Shown in pieces: positions 25,931 through 35,535 of a stretch of 52,193 nucleotides of DNA. The notes under the pieces are model-generated. The model searched no databases, was not told the origin of the DNA, and was given only the letters and a program-made list of their open reading frames with translations. The stretch's first letter is position 1. Each line of letters begins with the position of its first letter. The stretch lies in assembly GCA_016869735.1 (NCBI GenBank), contig VGDL01000024.1:1-52193 (forward strand), in the 5' to 3' direction. The position numbers and the translations under genes were made by a program. Source of the DNA: Alphaproteobacteria bacterium. Its GTDB lineage: Bacteria; Pseudomonadota; Alphaproteobacteria; Acetobacterales; Acetobacteraceae.

Positions 25931-26956
25931 TTATGGCGCAACGCCATGCGCACAAGCCCGCCAAACGGCCAGCGCCTGAATGGTTTCTGCCACATCATGC
26001 ACGCGCAAAATCGCCGCACCCCGCGCCGCACCCGCGAGCGCCACCGCGAGGCTGCCAGCAAGCCGCGCTTCCGCCTGCTCCACGCCCGATAGCGTGCCGA
26101 TAAAGCGCTTACGCGACGCGCCGAGCATGATCGGGCAGCCAATGCCCGCCAGGATCGGCAGCGCTTCGATCAGTGCAAGGTTATCCGCCATGGTCTTGCC
26201 AAAGCCGATGCCGGGATCAATCGCGATCCGTCCGCGCGCAATGCCAAGCGCTTCAAGTGTGGCCACACGGTCGCGCAGGAAACGCGCCACATCCAAAACC
26301 ACCTCGGCGTAATCGGCCTGCGCCTGCATGGCGCGCGGGTCGGTGCCCGGCATATGCATCAGCACCACCGGTGTCTGGGTACGCGCCAGCAAATCAACTG
26401 CCGCCGGATCATGACGCAGCGCAGTCACGTCATTGATAATCTCAGCGCCGGCTTCGAGTGCTGCCTGCATGGTCGCGGCGTGGCGTGTGTCTATGCTGAC
26501 CGGCGCTGCCTTGGCCAATTCGCGCACCACCGGAATGACGCGGGCGATTTCCGCATCTGGCGGGACAGGCTTTGCCCCTGGCCGCGTGGATTCTCCGCCG
26601 ACATCCAGAATATCCGCGCCCGCTTCCAGCATGGCATGGCCCGCTTCAATCGCGGCGCTCGGATCAAAATGTCGCCCGCCATCGGAAAAACTATCGGGCG
26701 TTATGTTCAGAATGCCCATGACCAAAGGGCGGGCGGAAACCAGACCAGCGAAGGGCAAAGGCCGCGCCGTGATCGCCTCGATCTCATCGCCCCACTCTTC
26801 CGGCAGCGCCGCGACAGGAAGGGTCGCGGCTTCGCGCCCATCTTCGATCAGCCGTGCCAAGGAAAAGGCCAGATCGCCACCCTGCAAGGGCAGCGCCTGG
26901 CCTTCACCAATGGCCCGAAACGCGGCTGGGCCTGACAGCAGGCCCAGCGGATGCAA
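25931..26956 (-). CDS. folP: Dihydropteroate synthase
   Basis: FolP (341 aa) joins p-aminobenzoate to DHPPP in folate synthesis and is the sulfonamide target. The TIM-barrel motifs are complete: MGILNITPDSFSDGG, ILDVGGESTRPGA, VSIDTRHAATM, INDVTALRHD, VVLMHMPGTDP, IDPGIGFGKT, LGASRKRFIG and the final LRVHDVAETIQAL. An N-terminal extension of about 75 residues before the barrel is common in alphaproteobacteria. The start at 26956 is TTG with a weak ribosome site, so the exact N-terminus is uncertain. It lies 20 bases downstream of ftsH, an arrangement widespread in proteobacteria. Confidence 0.94.
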   Translation of the reverse strand: MHPLGLLSGPAAFRAIGEGQALPLQGGDLAFSLARLIEDGREAATLPVAALPEEWGDEIEAITARPLPFAGLVSARPLVMGILNITPDSFSDGGRHFDPSAAIEAGHAMLEAGADILDVGGESTRPGAKPVPPDAEIARVIPVVRELAKAAPVSIDTRHAATMQAALEAGAEIINDVTALRHDPAAVDLLARTQTPVVLMHMPGTDPRAMQAQADYAEVVLDVARFLRDRVATLEALGIARGRIAIDPGIGFGKTMADNLALIEALPILAGIGCPIMLGASRKRFIGTLSGVEQAEARLAGSLAVALAGAARGAAILRVHDVAETIQALAVWRACAHGVAP

Positions 26957-26976
26957 CCAACGTTCCAGTGTCGAAC

Positions 26977-28899
26977 TCAGGTGGCAGGAGCCGCACCAGG
27001 GGAAAGCCCACCGGGGCGCATTGTCGGCCGGCCCGCCGTCGGCACACTGCCGCGGCCTTGATTCACCGGCTCATCCGGGTGATTACGCACCACGGGTTCG
27101 CCATTGATCACCTGGCGGATTTCATCGCCGCTCAATGTCTCATGCTCCAGCAAACCCTTAGCGAGCAGATGGAGCTGATCCATACGTTCTGACAGGATAT
27201 GCGTGGCCCGCGCATAGGCGCCATCAATGATGCTGCGGATTTCACCATCAATCTGGCGCGCGGTTTCTTCCGAAAGGTTCTTGGTCTGCGTCACGGAATG
27301 GCCGAGGAACACCTCCTGGCTATTATCGCCATAGGCGATCATGCCAAGCTTTTCACTCATGCCCCATTCGGTCACCATCATGCGCGCCTGATTGGTCGCC
27401 ATCTTGATGTCACCCGAAGCGCCATTGCTGACCTTATCCGCGCCGAAAATGAGTTCTTCCGCAACGCGTCCGCCCATCGCCATCGCAAGTTCGGATTTCA
27501 GCTTGGATTTATGCTTGGAATAGCGATCCCCTTCCGGGAGCGACATCACCAAGCCAAGCGCGCGGCCACGCGGAATGATGGTGGCCTTATGCACCGGGTC
27601 ACATTCCGGTTCATTCATGGCAACCAAAGCATGGCCCGCTTCGTGATAGGCCGTCATGCGCTTTTCGGCTTCAGACATCACAAGGCTGCGCCGTTCAGCG
27701 CCCATCAGCACCTTATCCTTGGCGGCTTCAAATTCCGCCATGCCAACGGTGCGCCGACCCGTGCGTGCCGCGAGTAGTGCTGCTTCATTGACAAGGTTCG
27801 CCAGATCAGCGCCCGAAAAACCCGGCGTGCCGCGTGCAATCACCTTGGGGTCCACATCGGAAGCCAATGGCACCTTCCGCATATGCACGCGCAGGATTTT
27901 CTCACGCCCATTCACATCCGGATTGGGCACCACAACCTGCCGGTCAAACCGGCCGGGGCGCAGCAGCGCAGGGTCCAGCACATCCGGGCGGTTGGTCGCG
28001 GCAATCAGGATCACGCCCTCATTGCTTTCGAACCCGTCCATTTCAACGAGCATCTGATTGAGCGTCTGTTCACGTTCATCATTGCCGCCGCCAAGCCCAG
28101 CGCCACGATGGCGTCCGACCGCGTCAATTTCGTCAATGAAGATGATGCAAGGCGCGTTCTTCTTGCCCTGTTCGAACATGTCACGCACGCGCGACGCACC
28201 AACACCCACGAACATTTCGACGAAATCCGAACCGGAAATCGTGAAGAAGGGCACATTGGCTTCGCCCGCGATGGAACGCGCAAGCAAGGTCTTGCCGGTA
28301 CCCGGAGGCCCCACCAGCAGCACCCCCTTCGGGATCTTGCCGCCCAGGCGCTGGAATTTCTGCGGATCGCGCAGGAATTCGACAATTTCCTCAAGCTCCG
28401 CCTTGGCTTCATCAATGCCGGCGACATCGTCAAAGGTCACGCGGCCCTGCTTTTCCGTCAGCAGCTTGGCGCGGGATTTGCCGAAACCCATGGCGCGCCC
28501 GCCGCCGCCCTGCATCTGCCGCATGAAGAAAATCCACACGCCAATCAGCAGCAGCATCGGGAACCAGGATGCCAAATAATGCAGCAGCGGATTGACCTCG
28601 GCTTCTTCAGGACGGGCCACCACGCGCACGCCCTTTTCGGTCAGGCGCGAAATCAGCCCAGGATCTTCCGGCGTGTAGGTGGAGAATTGGCGGCCATCGC
28701 TCAGCTGCCCGGTCAGGGTGCGGCCCTGGATGGTGACATCGCGCACATGGCCAGCCTGTACCTCATTCAAAAAGTCGGAATAGGCGACTTGAGAGGTTCC
28801 AGGGCGGCTCGTGCCGCTTGGTTGAAACAGGTTGAACAACGCCACCAACAGCAGCGCCACGATCACCCATAAAGCCATGTTTCGGCTGAAATTATTCAC
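26977..28899 (-). CDS. ftsH: ATP-dependent zinc metalloprotease FtsH
   Basis: This 640-aa membrane-anchored AAA+ protease degrades unassembled membrane proteins and regulators. It shows TM1 (about 8-25), a periplasmic domain, TM2 ([15 protein letters not shown]), Walker A GPPGTGKT, Walker [13 protein letters not shown], the second region of homology ending [10 protein letters not shown], and the zinc motif HEAGH (about 419-423) with a downstream Asp ligand region. The pore motif is in the AAA domain near [12 protein letters not shown]. The start is GTG 28899 with AAGGG upstream. The C-terminal 40 residues are Pro/Gly-rich, as usual. Confidence 0.97.
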   Translation of the reverse strand: MNNFSRNMALWVIVALLLVALFNLFQPSGTSRPGTSQVAYSDFLNEVQAGHVRDVTIQGRTLTGQLSDGRQFSTYTPEDPGLISRLTEKGVRVVARPEEAEVNPLLHYLASWFPMLLLIGVWIFFMRQMQGGGGRAMGFGKSRAKLLTEKQGRVTFDDVAGIDEAKAELEEIVEFLRDPQKFQRLGGKIPKGVLLVGPPGTGKTLLARSIAGEANVPFFTISGSDFVEMFVGVGASRVRDMFEQGKKNAPCIIFIDEIDAVGRHRGAGLGGGNDEREQTLNQMLVEMDGFESNEGVILIAATNRPDVLDPALLRPGRFDRQVVVPNPDVNGREKILRVHMRKVPLASDVDPKVIARGTPGFSGADLANLVNEAALLAARTGRRTVGMAEFEAAKDKVLMGAERRSLVMSEAEKRMTAYHEAGHALVAMNEPECDPVHKATIIPRGRALGLVMSLPEGDRYSKHKSKLKSELAMAMGGRVAEELIFGADKVSNGASGDIKMATNQARMMVTEWGMSEKLGMIAYGDNSQEVFLGHSVTQTKNLSEETARQIDGEIRSIIDGAYARATHILSERMDQLHLLAKGLLEHETLSGDEIRQVINGEPVVRNHPDEPVNQGRGSVPTAGRPTMRPGGLSPGAAPAT

Positions 28900-29019
28900 C
28901 GCAACCCTTCCATCTTCAGGAGCCAGGAGGCGTCATCCGCCAACCGCTGCCAGCATACATAGTGAGGCTTCACGCATCTTGAATGACCCGCGCGAAATCT
29001 TCCAGCCACGGAAGCGCGA

Positions 29020-30225
29020 TCAACCTGGGGGAAGGCCGCCGCCCTTGGGGGCAAAGACCAGGCGCCAAGCCGCCGCTTCCACCCCTTCAGCATAGAACAG
29101 GCCGGGCAGGACCGCCAGCTTTCCCTTTTCATCCCAAAGCGCTGGCAGGGCGCTAAGCGCGGCAAGCGGCGTTCTGGTCTGCTGCCGAAAGCCCGCGGCC
29201 GCTTCACCCAAGGCAGCGCAAACCCAACCCGGCCGCGCTGGGCCAGTCACCAGAAAGCGCCCATCCCACAAAAAGGGCGGCTGCAAGGGCTGGGCGGGGG
29301 CCACCAGGCCAGGATCACGCAGCACCAGCCAACGCCCGCCCGCGCCCGGGCGCACCCAAGCACCGGCAAGACTCCCCCCGCCCCGCGCCATCAGCGCCGC
29401 CGTGGCCTCAAGCGGGACTGGCCAGGCCGCGCCACCCATCAGGCCAAGCAACCGCGTGAGCGCCGCAACGCCAAGCGCATCGCCGCCAAGCGCCTTGGGG
29501 TCCACCCAGGCATAGGCTTCCGGGTGAATTTCCGCCGCCGCCGCCAGCCGGGCCAGCAAGGCCGCTTCCTGCCGGGCGCGGCGGCGCGCAAAAGCCTCTG
29601 CCGCTTCGGCGAGTGCCCGGACCCCTTCACCTTCCCCGTCAGGGTCGGCCAATGCCTGCCGGATACGAATACGGGCAAAACGAGGGTTCTCATTGGAAGG
29701 ATCGCGCACTGGCGCAAGCCCCGCCGCTGCCACAACCGCCTCCAACCGTGCCGGGGCAAAGCCGAGCAAAGGGCGCAGGATCAGGCAATCAGGCGCAACA
29801 CGCAGGGAAGCCATGGCCGCCAACCCCGCCGCGCCACTGCCGCGCAGCGCGCGAAAGGCCAGGGTTTCCGCCTGGTCTCCGCGATGATGCCCAAGCAGCA
29901 GCCAGGGGCAGCCATGGCGCGCTGCGGCCTCGGTCAGGGCAGCCAGGCGGGCGCTGCGCGCGCGCTCCTGCAATCTGGTGCCATTGGGCAGGCCAAGGCG
30001 CAGGCCAAGCGCCGCAATCCCCGCTTGCGCCAATAGCGCCAAAACATGATCCGCCTCTGCCCCGCTTTCCGGGCGCAAACCATGATCCGCAACCAGCGCC
30101 AGAATCTGCCCGCCCCGCGCCGCCGCCCAATCGCGCGCCAGCAAGGCAGCCGCAAGGCTATGCGGGCCACCCGATACCGCCACCGCAATGCGGGGCGCCG
30201 GGCCGAATGGCCCCAGCGGCGCCAT
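29020..30225 (-). CDS. tilS: tRNA(Ile)-lysidine synthase with variant PP-loop
   Basis: TilS (401 aa) modifies C34 of the CAU-anticodon tRNA-Ile to lysidine, which is essential for AUA decoding. N-type ATP-pyrophosphatase features are present: AVSGGPHSLA at the PP-loop, DHGLRPESGAEAD, GTRLQERARSARLAAL, LLLGHHRGDQAETLAFRALRGSG, and RPLLGFAPARLE. The PP-loop reads SGGPHS with His22 where SGGxDS has aspartate (codon 30162-30160 is CAT). The protein is extremely Ala-rich with a divergent C-terminal domain. Start ATG 30225. It lies between cpoB and ftsH, 120 bases before the latter. Confidence 0.92.
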   Translation of the reverse strand: MAPLGPFGPAPRIAVAVSGGPHSLAAALLARDWAAARGGQILALVADHGLRPESGAEADHVLALLAQAGIAALGLRLGLPNGTRLQERARSARLAALTEAAARHGCPWLLLGHHRGDQAETLAFRALRGSGAAGLAAMASLRVAPDCLILRPLLGFAPARLEAVVAAAGLAPVRDPSNENPRFARIRIRQALADPDGEGEGVRALAEAAEAFARRRARQEAALLARLAAAAEIHPEAYAWVDPKALGGDALGVAALTRLLGLMGGAAWPVPLEATAALMARGGGSLAGAWVRPGAGGRWLVLRDPGLVAPAQPLQPPFLWDGRFLVTGPARPGWVCAALGEAAAGFRQQTRTPLAALSALPALWDEKGKLAVLPGLFYAEGVEAAAWRLVFAPKGGGLPPG

Positions 30226-30294
30226 GGCAGCAGCGAATGCGGCGCGGCTGACCGGCAGGTTCAGCGCAGGAAGCAGGCTATCCCCAAGGCTGCC

Positions 30295-31167
30295 TCATTG
30301 GCATTGCGCTCGGCGGCGGCTTTCGGTAGCGCGCTGCGCCTGCGGGCCGGATAAATTGGGGAAGTTGGAACGTAAATTATTCAGAGTTTCGCAAGCTTCG
30401 CGCCGGGCGCCAAATCCCTGGAAAGCATTGGCAAGGCCAATCATGGCTTCCGGCGCGCGGGCGCCCTGGCGGCTGCGGTTATAGGCTTCATCATAGGCAA
30501 GTGCGGCATTCTGGAAATCCCGCTTGCCCATCAGCGCATCAGCCAAAAGCAGCGACGCATCCTGAGCGCGGGCGCCGGGGCGGGCACGGATCGCTTCCCG
30601 TGCTGCGGCCTCGGCGACGGGGAAATCCCGCCGCGCGAGTGCTGCCTGCCCATCCGCAATAGCGCGTTCAGCGGTTCTGGGGGCGTTGGAGGGTGCCGGG
30701 TTGGCCGGGGCTGGCGGGGTCTGCGCCGCCGGCCCCGGCTGAGGAGGGCGCGTGGTGGCCGGTCGGCCAGCCCCTTTCTCTAGGGCTTGCAAGCGGAAAT
30801 CCAGATCACCGCGCAGCTTTTCCACCTCGGCGCGCATTTGCCGTTCATTATTGTCGGCCACATCGGCGCGCCCACGCAGGCGGCGGTTTTCTTCTTCCAA
30901 TTCCTGCACGCGGGCGAGCAATTGCTGCACCAGATCGCCCGATGCGGTGGACCCGCGGGATGGTGCGCTTGGTGCCGGCATGGCGCCGCCACGGCGCAGC
31001 GCATCAAGTTCCCGGCGCAAATCCAAGATTTGGTTTTGCAGCGCAATGCCTTCCCGGCTTTCCGGCTGAGCCATTGCTGGGCTGGCAAGCGCCAGCCCAA
31101 GACCCAAAAGCGCCAGACGAAAGACCGGGGTGAAGCCTGCCATGGTCTTCAAGCGGCGCGGCAGCAA
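30295..31167 (-). CDS. cpoB: Cell division coordinator CpoB / YbgF, Tol-Pal associated
   Basis: This periplasmic protein (290 aa) couples Tol-Pal function with septal peptidoglycan synthesis. It has a signal peptide ending near SPAMA|QPES, a coiled-coil trimerisation segment (about 40-130, LRRELDALRRG ... LQELEEENRRLRG style heptads), a Pro/Ala linker and three C-terminal TPR-like repeats (about 165-285) with the family motif GKRDFQNAALAYDEAYNR. The start is taken as TTG 31167 because AGGGGAGG lies five bases upstream; ATG 31143 is the alternative. It is the gene after pal, with 14 bases between them. Confidence 0.92.
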   Translation of the reverse strand: MLPRRLKTMAGFTPVFRLALLGLGLALASPAMAQPESREGIALQNQILDLRRELDALRRGGAMPAPSAPSRGSTASGDLVQQLLARVQELEEENRRLRGRADVADNNERQMRAEVEKLRGDLDFRLQALEKGAGRPATTRPPQPGPAAQTPPAPANPAPSNAPRTAERAIADGQAALARRDFPVAEAAAREAIRARPGARAQDASLLLADALMGKRDFQNAALAYDEAYNRSRQGARAPEAMIGLANAFQGFGARREACETLNNLRSNFPNLSGPQAQRATESRRRAQCQ

Positions 31168-31181
31168 CCGCGCCTCCCCTC

Positions 31182-31646
31182 TCAGCGGACCACCGTAACA
31201 GCGCGGCGGTTCTGCGCCCAGGCGCTTTCGTCTGAACCAAGCGCCGCCGGCTGATCATTGCCGAAGGAGATGGTGGAAACCCGTGAAGAGTTCACGCCAC
31301 CCGCCACCAGCACATCACGCGTCGCATTGGCGCGGCGCTGACCAAGGGCCAGGTTGTATTCGCGCGTGCCGCGTTCGTCGGCATGGCCCTCAACCTGCAC
31401 CCGCACTTCCGGGTGACGGCCCATCCATTCCGCCTGGCGCTGCAATACCGGGCGCTGATCAGCACGGACATTGCTGCGATCAAAATCGAAGAAGATGCGA
31501 TCACCCACATTGGCGACCAGATCTTCCTGGCTGCCGGGACGGATATTGCCCGCACCCATACCGCTGCCGGTGCCGCTGCTTGAATCGGAATTGGAGCAAG
31601 CGGCGAGCAGCGCGAGGCTGGCAATACCAAGGCATTTCAAGTTCAT
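31182..31646 (-). CDS. pal: Peptidoglycan-associated lipoprotein Pal
   Basis: Pal (154 aa) is an outer-membrane lipoprotein that binds peptidoglycan and closes the Tol-Pal bridge. It shows a lipobox LLAAC after a short signal peptide, a Ser/Gly linker, and an OmpA-like domain with FFDFDRSNV, the diaminopimelate-binding VEGHADERGTREYNLALGQRRA, and GNDQPAALGSDESAWAQNRR. ATG 31646 has AAGGAAA upstream. It sits 88 bases after tolB in the operon. Confidence 0.96.
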   Translation of the reverse strand: MNLKCLGIASLALLAACSNSDSSSGTGSGMGAGNIRPGSQEDLVANVGDRIFFDFDRSNVRADQRPVLQRQAEWMGRHPEVRVQVEGHADERGTREYNLALGQRRANATRDVLVAGGVNSSRVSTISFGNDQPAALGSDESAWAQNRRAVTVVR

Positions 31647-31734
31647 GACTGGTTTCCTTTCATGGAAAACATAGCTTTGTGCAGCGCGGTAAAGGCTCGA
31701 TCCGCTGCGGTCAAGCCAAAACTGACCAAGGGCC

Positions 31735-33090
31735 TCATGAGAGCAAGGGCGACCATGTCGGGTCGGTCGCATCGGTTGGGGTCGGCAAGGGGCGTTCATT
31801 GAAGCCCGCAATGTCTATGGTGTGGATGCGCGCAGAAAAACCGCCGCCGCGCGCATCAGTGGCGCGGGTTTCCCGGCCAAAGACCAACATGCGGCCATTG
31901 GGCGCAAAGCTCGGGGCTTCCATTTTCCAGCCCTCAGACAGGATGCGTTCCCCAGATCCATCGGGGCGCATGACGCCAATGGCAAAGCCGCCACCGCCGA
32001 AGCGCGTGAAGGCGATCAAATCTCCGCGAGGTGACCAGACCGGCGTGGCATAGCGCCCGCGACCAAAGGAAATGCGACGTATTCCCCCGCCATTGGCATC
32101 CATCACATAAAGCTGCTGATCGCCGCCACGATCCGAATTGAACACAATCTGCGTGCCATCAGGCGAATAGGCGGGGCTGACATCAAGCGCGCTGCCGCTG
32201 GTCAGCTGCCTTTCACGCCGGCTTGCCAAATCCACCGCGTAGATATTCGCATCCCCGCCGCGCATGGCGGAAAGCACCACCGAACGCCCATCCGGCGCGA
32301 AGCGCGGCGAAAGCGTCATGCCCGGAAAATTACCCAGCACTTGCTGGCCACGCGTGTTCAAATCAAACAGCACCACGCGCGGCTGTTCGCGGCTTTGATA
32401 GGACATGAAGGCTACGCGATCGGCAGACGGATGAAAGCGCGGCGTGAGTGCGGCTTCGCGCCCATCGGTCAGGAAGGCGTTGTTTTCGCCATCCTGATCC
32501 ATGATCGCCAGCCGGCGCAGGCGCCGATCGCGCGGGCCGGATTCCGCGATATAGACGATGCGCGTATCAAAATAGCCTTTCTCGCCCAGCAATCTTTCAT
32601 AGATCACGTCGGAAATAAGATGCGCGATGCGCCGCCAATTGCCGGTTGGCGCGGTGAAGGCCGTGCCCTGCAATTGGTTTTCCGGCAACACATCCCAAAG
32701 GCGGAATTCCACGCGCAAATTGCCACCCTGGATATCAGCGCGCCCTGTCGCCAGCGCCTGCGCGCCAATCACGCGCCAATCCTGAAAGCGGGGGGTCTGC
32801 GCGGCGGCTTCCGAGGTTTGGATGAAAGCCTGACGCGCCACCGGACGAAACAATCCGGAATTGCGCAAATTATCCTGCACCACCCGCGCAATATCGCGCC
32901 CGAAACGCTGACCATCACCGGTGCCCGCGAAATCCGGAATGGCGATGGGGATCGGGTTCGTGCGCGCGCGCGTGATGTCAATCACCGCCCCTTGCGCGAA
33001 AGCCGCATCCGGCGCGCCCGCAAGGCCCGAGACCGTCACCGCGCCCGCGGCACCAAGCAGAAGGGAGCGTCTTGTTGTCATGCCCATCAT
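31735..33090 (-). CDS. tolB: Tol-Pal periplasmic protein TolB
   Basis: TolB (451 aa) is a periplasmic protein that links TolA and Pal. An N-terminal alpha/beta domain (about 30-170) precedes a six-bladed propeller carrying repeated units such as DRRLRRLAIMDQDGENN, FDLNTRGQQVLGNFPGM, LSPRFAPDGRSVVLSA, SPAYSPDGTQIVFNSDRGG and TPVWSPRGDLIAFTRF. The N-terminus MTTRRSLLLGAAGAV resembles a twin-arginine signal, not a plain Sec one. Starts at 33090, 33087 or 33081 are all possible; the first is given. The gene begins 7 bases after the tolA stop. Confidence 0.95.
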   Translation of the reverse strand: MMGMTTRRSLLLGAAGAVTVSGLAGAPDAAFAQGAVIDITRARTNPIPIAIPDFAGTGDGQRFGRDIARVVQDNLRNSGLFRPVARQAFIQTSEAAAQTPRFQDWRVIGAQALATGRADIQGGNLRVEFRLWDVLPENQLQGTAFTAPTGNWRRIAHLISDVIYERLLGEKGYFDTRIVYIAESGPRDRRLRRLAIMDQDGENNAFLTDGREAALTPRFHPSADRVAFMSYQSREQPRVVLFDLNTRGQQVLGNFPGMTLSPRFAPDGRSVVLSAMRGGDANIYAVDLASRRERQLTSGSALDVSPAYSPDGTQIVFNSDRGGDQQLYVMDANGGGIRRISFGRGRYATPVWSPRGDLIAFTRFGGGGFAIGVMRPDGSGERILSEGWKMEAPSFAPNGRMLVFGRETRATDARGGGFSARIHTIDIAGFNERPLPTPTDATDPTWSPLLS

Positions 33091-33097
33091 CCCGAAT

Positions 33098-34120
33098 TCA
33101 GCGCACCAACCCGCGCGGGCTGAAGCGAAAAGTGGAAGCCATCACGGTTTGCATTTTGTCCGCTGGCACTTTCAGTGGATTGCACGCTGGCGCCAGTAAA
33201 GCACGCCGCGCCGATTCGAATACGGACCGCACACGCGGGTCGGTCGGCATATTTCCCGCCGGCACCACATTGCGGACGTTGCCTTGCGGATCAAGCTGCA
33301 CGCGCAATTCCACCGTGATGTCCTGAAGCCCGAGCATGCCGGCATCCACATTCCAGCATTCCGCCACCTGATCCGCGAGGCCGCGAATTTCGCCTTGCGT
33401 CAGCGCCGCCGTCCCAGTGGGTGAACCACCACCCTGGCGCGGCGCGCCGGAAGGATTGGGCCGCGCGGTGGGTGCGCGATCCTGCTGCTGCGCGGCCCGC
33501 AGGCGTTCAAGCGTGTTCTGTACGGACGTGCTGTTTTCCTGCGGCCGCGCCACGGGCGGCGTTTGCCCGGTGCCCGCCTGGCGCGATGGCTCGGGCGGCG
33601 GTGGCACCGGGGGCGGTGGCAAGGGCAAGGGCGGTTCCGGGCGCGGCGGCTGCGCGGCCTGCTGCCGCGGCGGTGTTGGCTGCTGCGCTGGCGTCTGCGG
33701 CGTCACGCGCGGGGCGGGCGAAGGCTCGGGGCTTGGCGCGGGTGCCGGCGCAGGCGGGGTGGGTGGCGCTGGGCTTGGCGGTGCTGGCGTTGGCGCAGCG
33801 GCAGGTGCCGGCGGCGGCGGAGGCGGTGGCGGCGTTGGCTCGGGCGGCGCATTGCGCGGCGGCTCCGGCGCGGGCGGTTCAGGCGTGGGCGGATTGGGCG
33901 CCGGTGTAGGGCTTGGCGCTGGGATCGGCGCGGGGTTATCCGCGCGCGCCATCTGCGCCGGGCCAGGGGCTACCAGCTCCACCGCGATGCCCTGTTCCTG
34001 CGGTTCCGGAATGCTGCGCGCAAGCGAAAACAGGGCCCCGATGGCCAATAGCGCGACATGCAGCCCCGCCGAGACCATCAGCCATTTATTCAGGCGCTTA
34101 TCGGGCGCGGCCCGGGGCAA
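33098..34120 (-). CDS. tolA: TolA, proline-rich energy-transducing protein
   Basis: This 340-aa inner-membrane protein spans the periplasm and transmits proton-motive force from TolQR. It has one N-terminal TM helix (about 14-33, WLMVSAGLHVALLAIGALF), a long periplasmic linker of Pro, Ala and Glu (about 60-190, including runs of proline), and a C-terminal TolA/TonB-like domain with LADQVAECWNVDAGM and VELRVQLDPQGNVRNV. The linker is a TonB-like polyproline rod instead of the helical Ala/Lys rod of E. coli TolA. The start is TTG 34120, fixed by GGAAGGAG eight bases upstream. Confidence 0.92.
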   Translation of the reverse strand: MPRAAPDKRLNKWLMVSAGLHVALLAIGALFSLARSIPEPQEQGIAVELVAPGPAQMARADNPAPIPAPSPTPAPNPPTPEPPAPEPPRNAPPEPTPPPPPPPPAPAAAPTPAPPSPAPPTPPAPAPAPSPEPSPAPRVTPQTPAQQPTPPRQQAAQPPRPEPPLPLPPPPVPPPPEPSRQAGTGQTPPVARPQENSTSVQNTLERLRAAQQQDRAPTARPNPSGAPRQGGGSPTGTAALTQGEIRGLADQVAECWNVDAGMLGLQDITVELRVQLDPQGNVRNVVPAGNMPTDPRVRSVFESARRALLAPACNPLKVPADKMQTVMASTFRFSPRGLVR

Positions 34121-34143
34121 GGCGTTTTCTCCTTCCCCAGCCT

Positions 34144-34686
34144 TCAGCGTGGCGGCTGGGCGGGGCGATTGGGCGCAGGCGCCGCCGGCCGTGCCGGTTG
34201 CGTCGCCGGGCGTCCCGCCGGGGGTGCTGCCGCCGCTGGGCGCGGGCCTGCGGGCTGTTCCGCCAAAAGCGCAACGCGGGTGAAGCCTGCACCGGCGATG
34301 GTGCCCATCACCTCCATGACCTGGCCATAGGAAATCGCCTTATCGCCGCGCACAAAAATCCGCCGCTCCGGCGCGCCCTGCGGCTGTTCACGCATGATCG
34401 CTTGCAGGCGCGGCACCAGCCCATCCAGCGGCACCTCGGTTTCCTGCAAGAAAATCTTGCCCTCAGGGTTCACCGTAATCGTCAGCGGCTCGGTTTCCTG
34501 ATTGAGCGGCTGGGCAGTGGTTTTCGGCAAATCCACCGGCACACCCACCGTCATCAAGGGCGCTGCGACCATGAAAATGATCAGCAGCACCAGCATCACA
34601 TCCACCAGTGGCGTGACGTTGATTTCCGCCATGGGCCGATAGCGAGACCGCGCGGAAGCCCGCCCGCCGGAGAGAGAAGCCCCCAT
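34144..34686 (-). CDS. tolR: TolR, ExbD-family proton-channel subunit
   Basis: TolR (180 aa) has one transmembrane helix holding the proton-carrying Asp in AEINVTPLVDVMLVLLIIFMV (residues about 20-40). It is followed by a periplasmic domain (PVDLPKTTAQPL ... KIFLQETEVPLDGL ... RIFVRGDKAISYGQVMEVMGTIAGAGF). A Pro/Ala-rich tail of about 35 residues extends beyond the usual ExbD end. Its ATG lies 3 bases after the tolQ stop. Confidence 0.95.
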   Translation of the reverse strand: MGASLSGGRASARSRYRPMAEINVTPLVDVMLVLLIIFMVAAPLMTVGVPVDLPKTTAQPLNQETEPLTITVNPEGKIFLQETEVPLDGLVPRLQAIMREQPQGAPERRIFVRGDKAISYGQVMEVMGTIAGAGFTRVALLAEQPAGPRPAAAAPPAGRPATQPARPAAPAPNRPAQPPR

Positions 34687-34689
34687 GGC

Positions 34690-35436
34690 CTATTCCGCCG
34701 CCTGATTCGGGCTGCGCGGCCCGCCATCATTCGCCGCCGCTTCCGTCTGCCGCGACAGGATGGCGCCAAATTCCGTGGCAAAGCCTTCCATGCGCGCGGC
34801 AAAACGCGCCAAATCCGTATTGATCTTGTTATACGCCAGCACTGCCGGAATGGCGGCCACCAGCCCAATAGCCGTTGCAAACAAGGCTTCCGCGATCCCC
34901 GGCGCCACCACGGCCAAATTCGTATTCTGCATGCCCGCAATGGCCGAGAAGGAATTCATGATCCCCCAGACCGTGCCGAACAATCCCACGAATGGCCCGA
35001 CCGACCCAACGGACGCCAAAAACACCATCCAGCGTTCCAGCCTTTCCATTTCCCGACCGATGGTCACACCCATGGCGCGTTCCACGCGTTCCTTGGCACC
35101 GCCCAGCACACTCAGGCTGCCCGCGCTGCGGCGCCATTCGCGCATCGCCGCGCCAAACACCGCCGCCATCGGATGTGAGGGCTGCTCCCCTTCACGCGTA
35201 TAAAGTTCATCCAGGCTGCCGCCGGACCAGAAGCGATCTTCAAACCCATCCGCCGCCTTATTGATGCGCCGCATGGTGACGACTTTTTCGAACACCACAG
35301 CCCAGACCCAAATACTGGCGAGCAGCAGTCCAATCATCACCGCCTTCACAACCCAATCGGCCTGCAGGAACAAGCCCCAAAGCGACAAATCATGGGCCGC
35401 CTGCCCAAGCGCCTGAGTGGTCACGTTACGATCCAC
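34690..35436 (-). CDS. tolQ: TolQ, ExbB-family proton-channel subunit
   Basis: TolQ (248 aa) has three transmembrane helices: near residues 27-48 (WVVKAVMIGLLLASIWVW), near 145-165 (FLASVGSVGPFVGLFGTVWGIM), and near 175-205 (GIAEALFATAIGLVAAIPAVLAYN). It forms the pentamer around the TolR dimer. The start is GTG 35436, supported by AGGAG seven bases upstream. It is preceded by ybgC after a 99-base gap, the standard order. Confidence 0.96.
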   Translation of the reverse strand: MDRNVTTQALGQAAHDLSLWGLFLQADWVVKAVMIGLLLASIWVWAVVFEKVVTMRRINKAADGFEDRFWSGGSLDELYTREGEQPSHPMAAVFGAAMREWRRSAGSLSVLGGAKERVERAMGVTIGREMERLERWMVFLASVGSVGPFVGLFGTVWGIMNSFSAIAGMQNTNLAVVAPGIAEALFATAIGLVAAIPAVLAYNKINTDLARFAARMEGFATEFGAILSRQTEAAANDGGPRSPNQAAE

Positions 35437-35535
35437 ACCACATCTCCTGCGCCCCGAAGGGACGATTGCCGGCGGCCAAAGCCACCTGAAAACATAACAC
35501 CCGGGAAAAGCGGCCTTTTCCCGGCAAAAACGTGT

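Noticed and set aside
27883-28872. Plus-strand open frame of 329 codons opposite ftsH
   Set aside because: Complete overlap with ftsH, low-complexity His/Arg/Gln composition typical of antisense frames in GC-rich DNA, no motif.
33417-34283. Long plus-strand open frame rich in Gly opposite tolA
   Set aside because: It is the antisense reading of the proline-rich TolA linker; Pro codons give Gly on the other strand. TolA is well supported by its domains and operon position.
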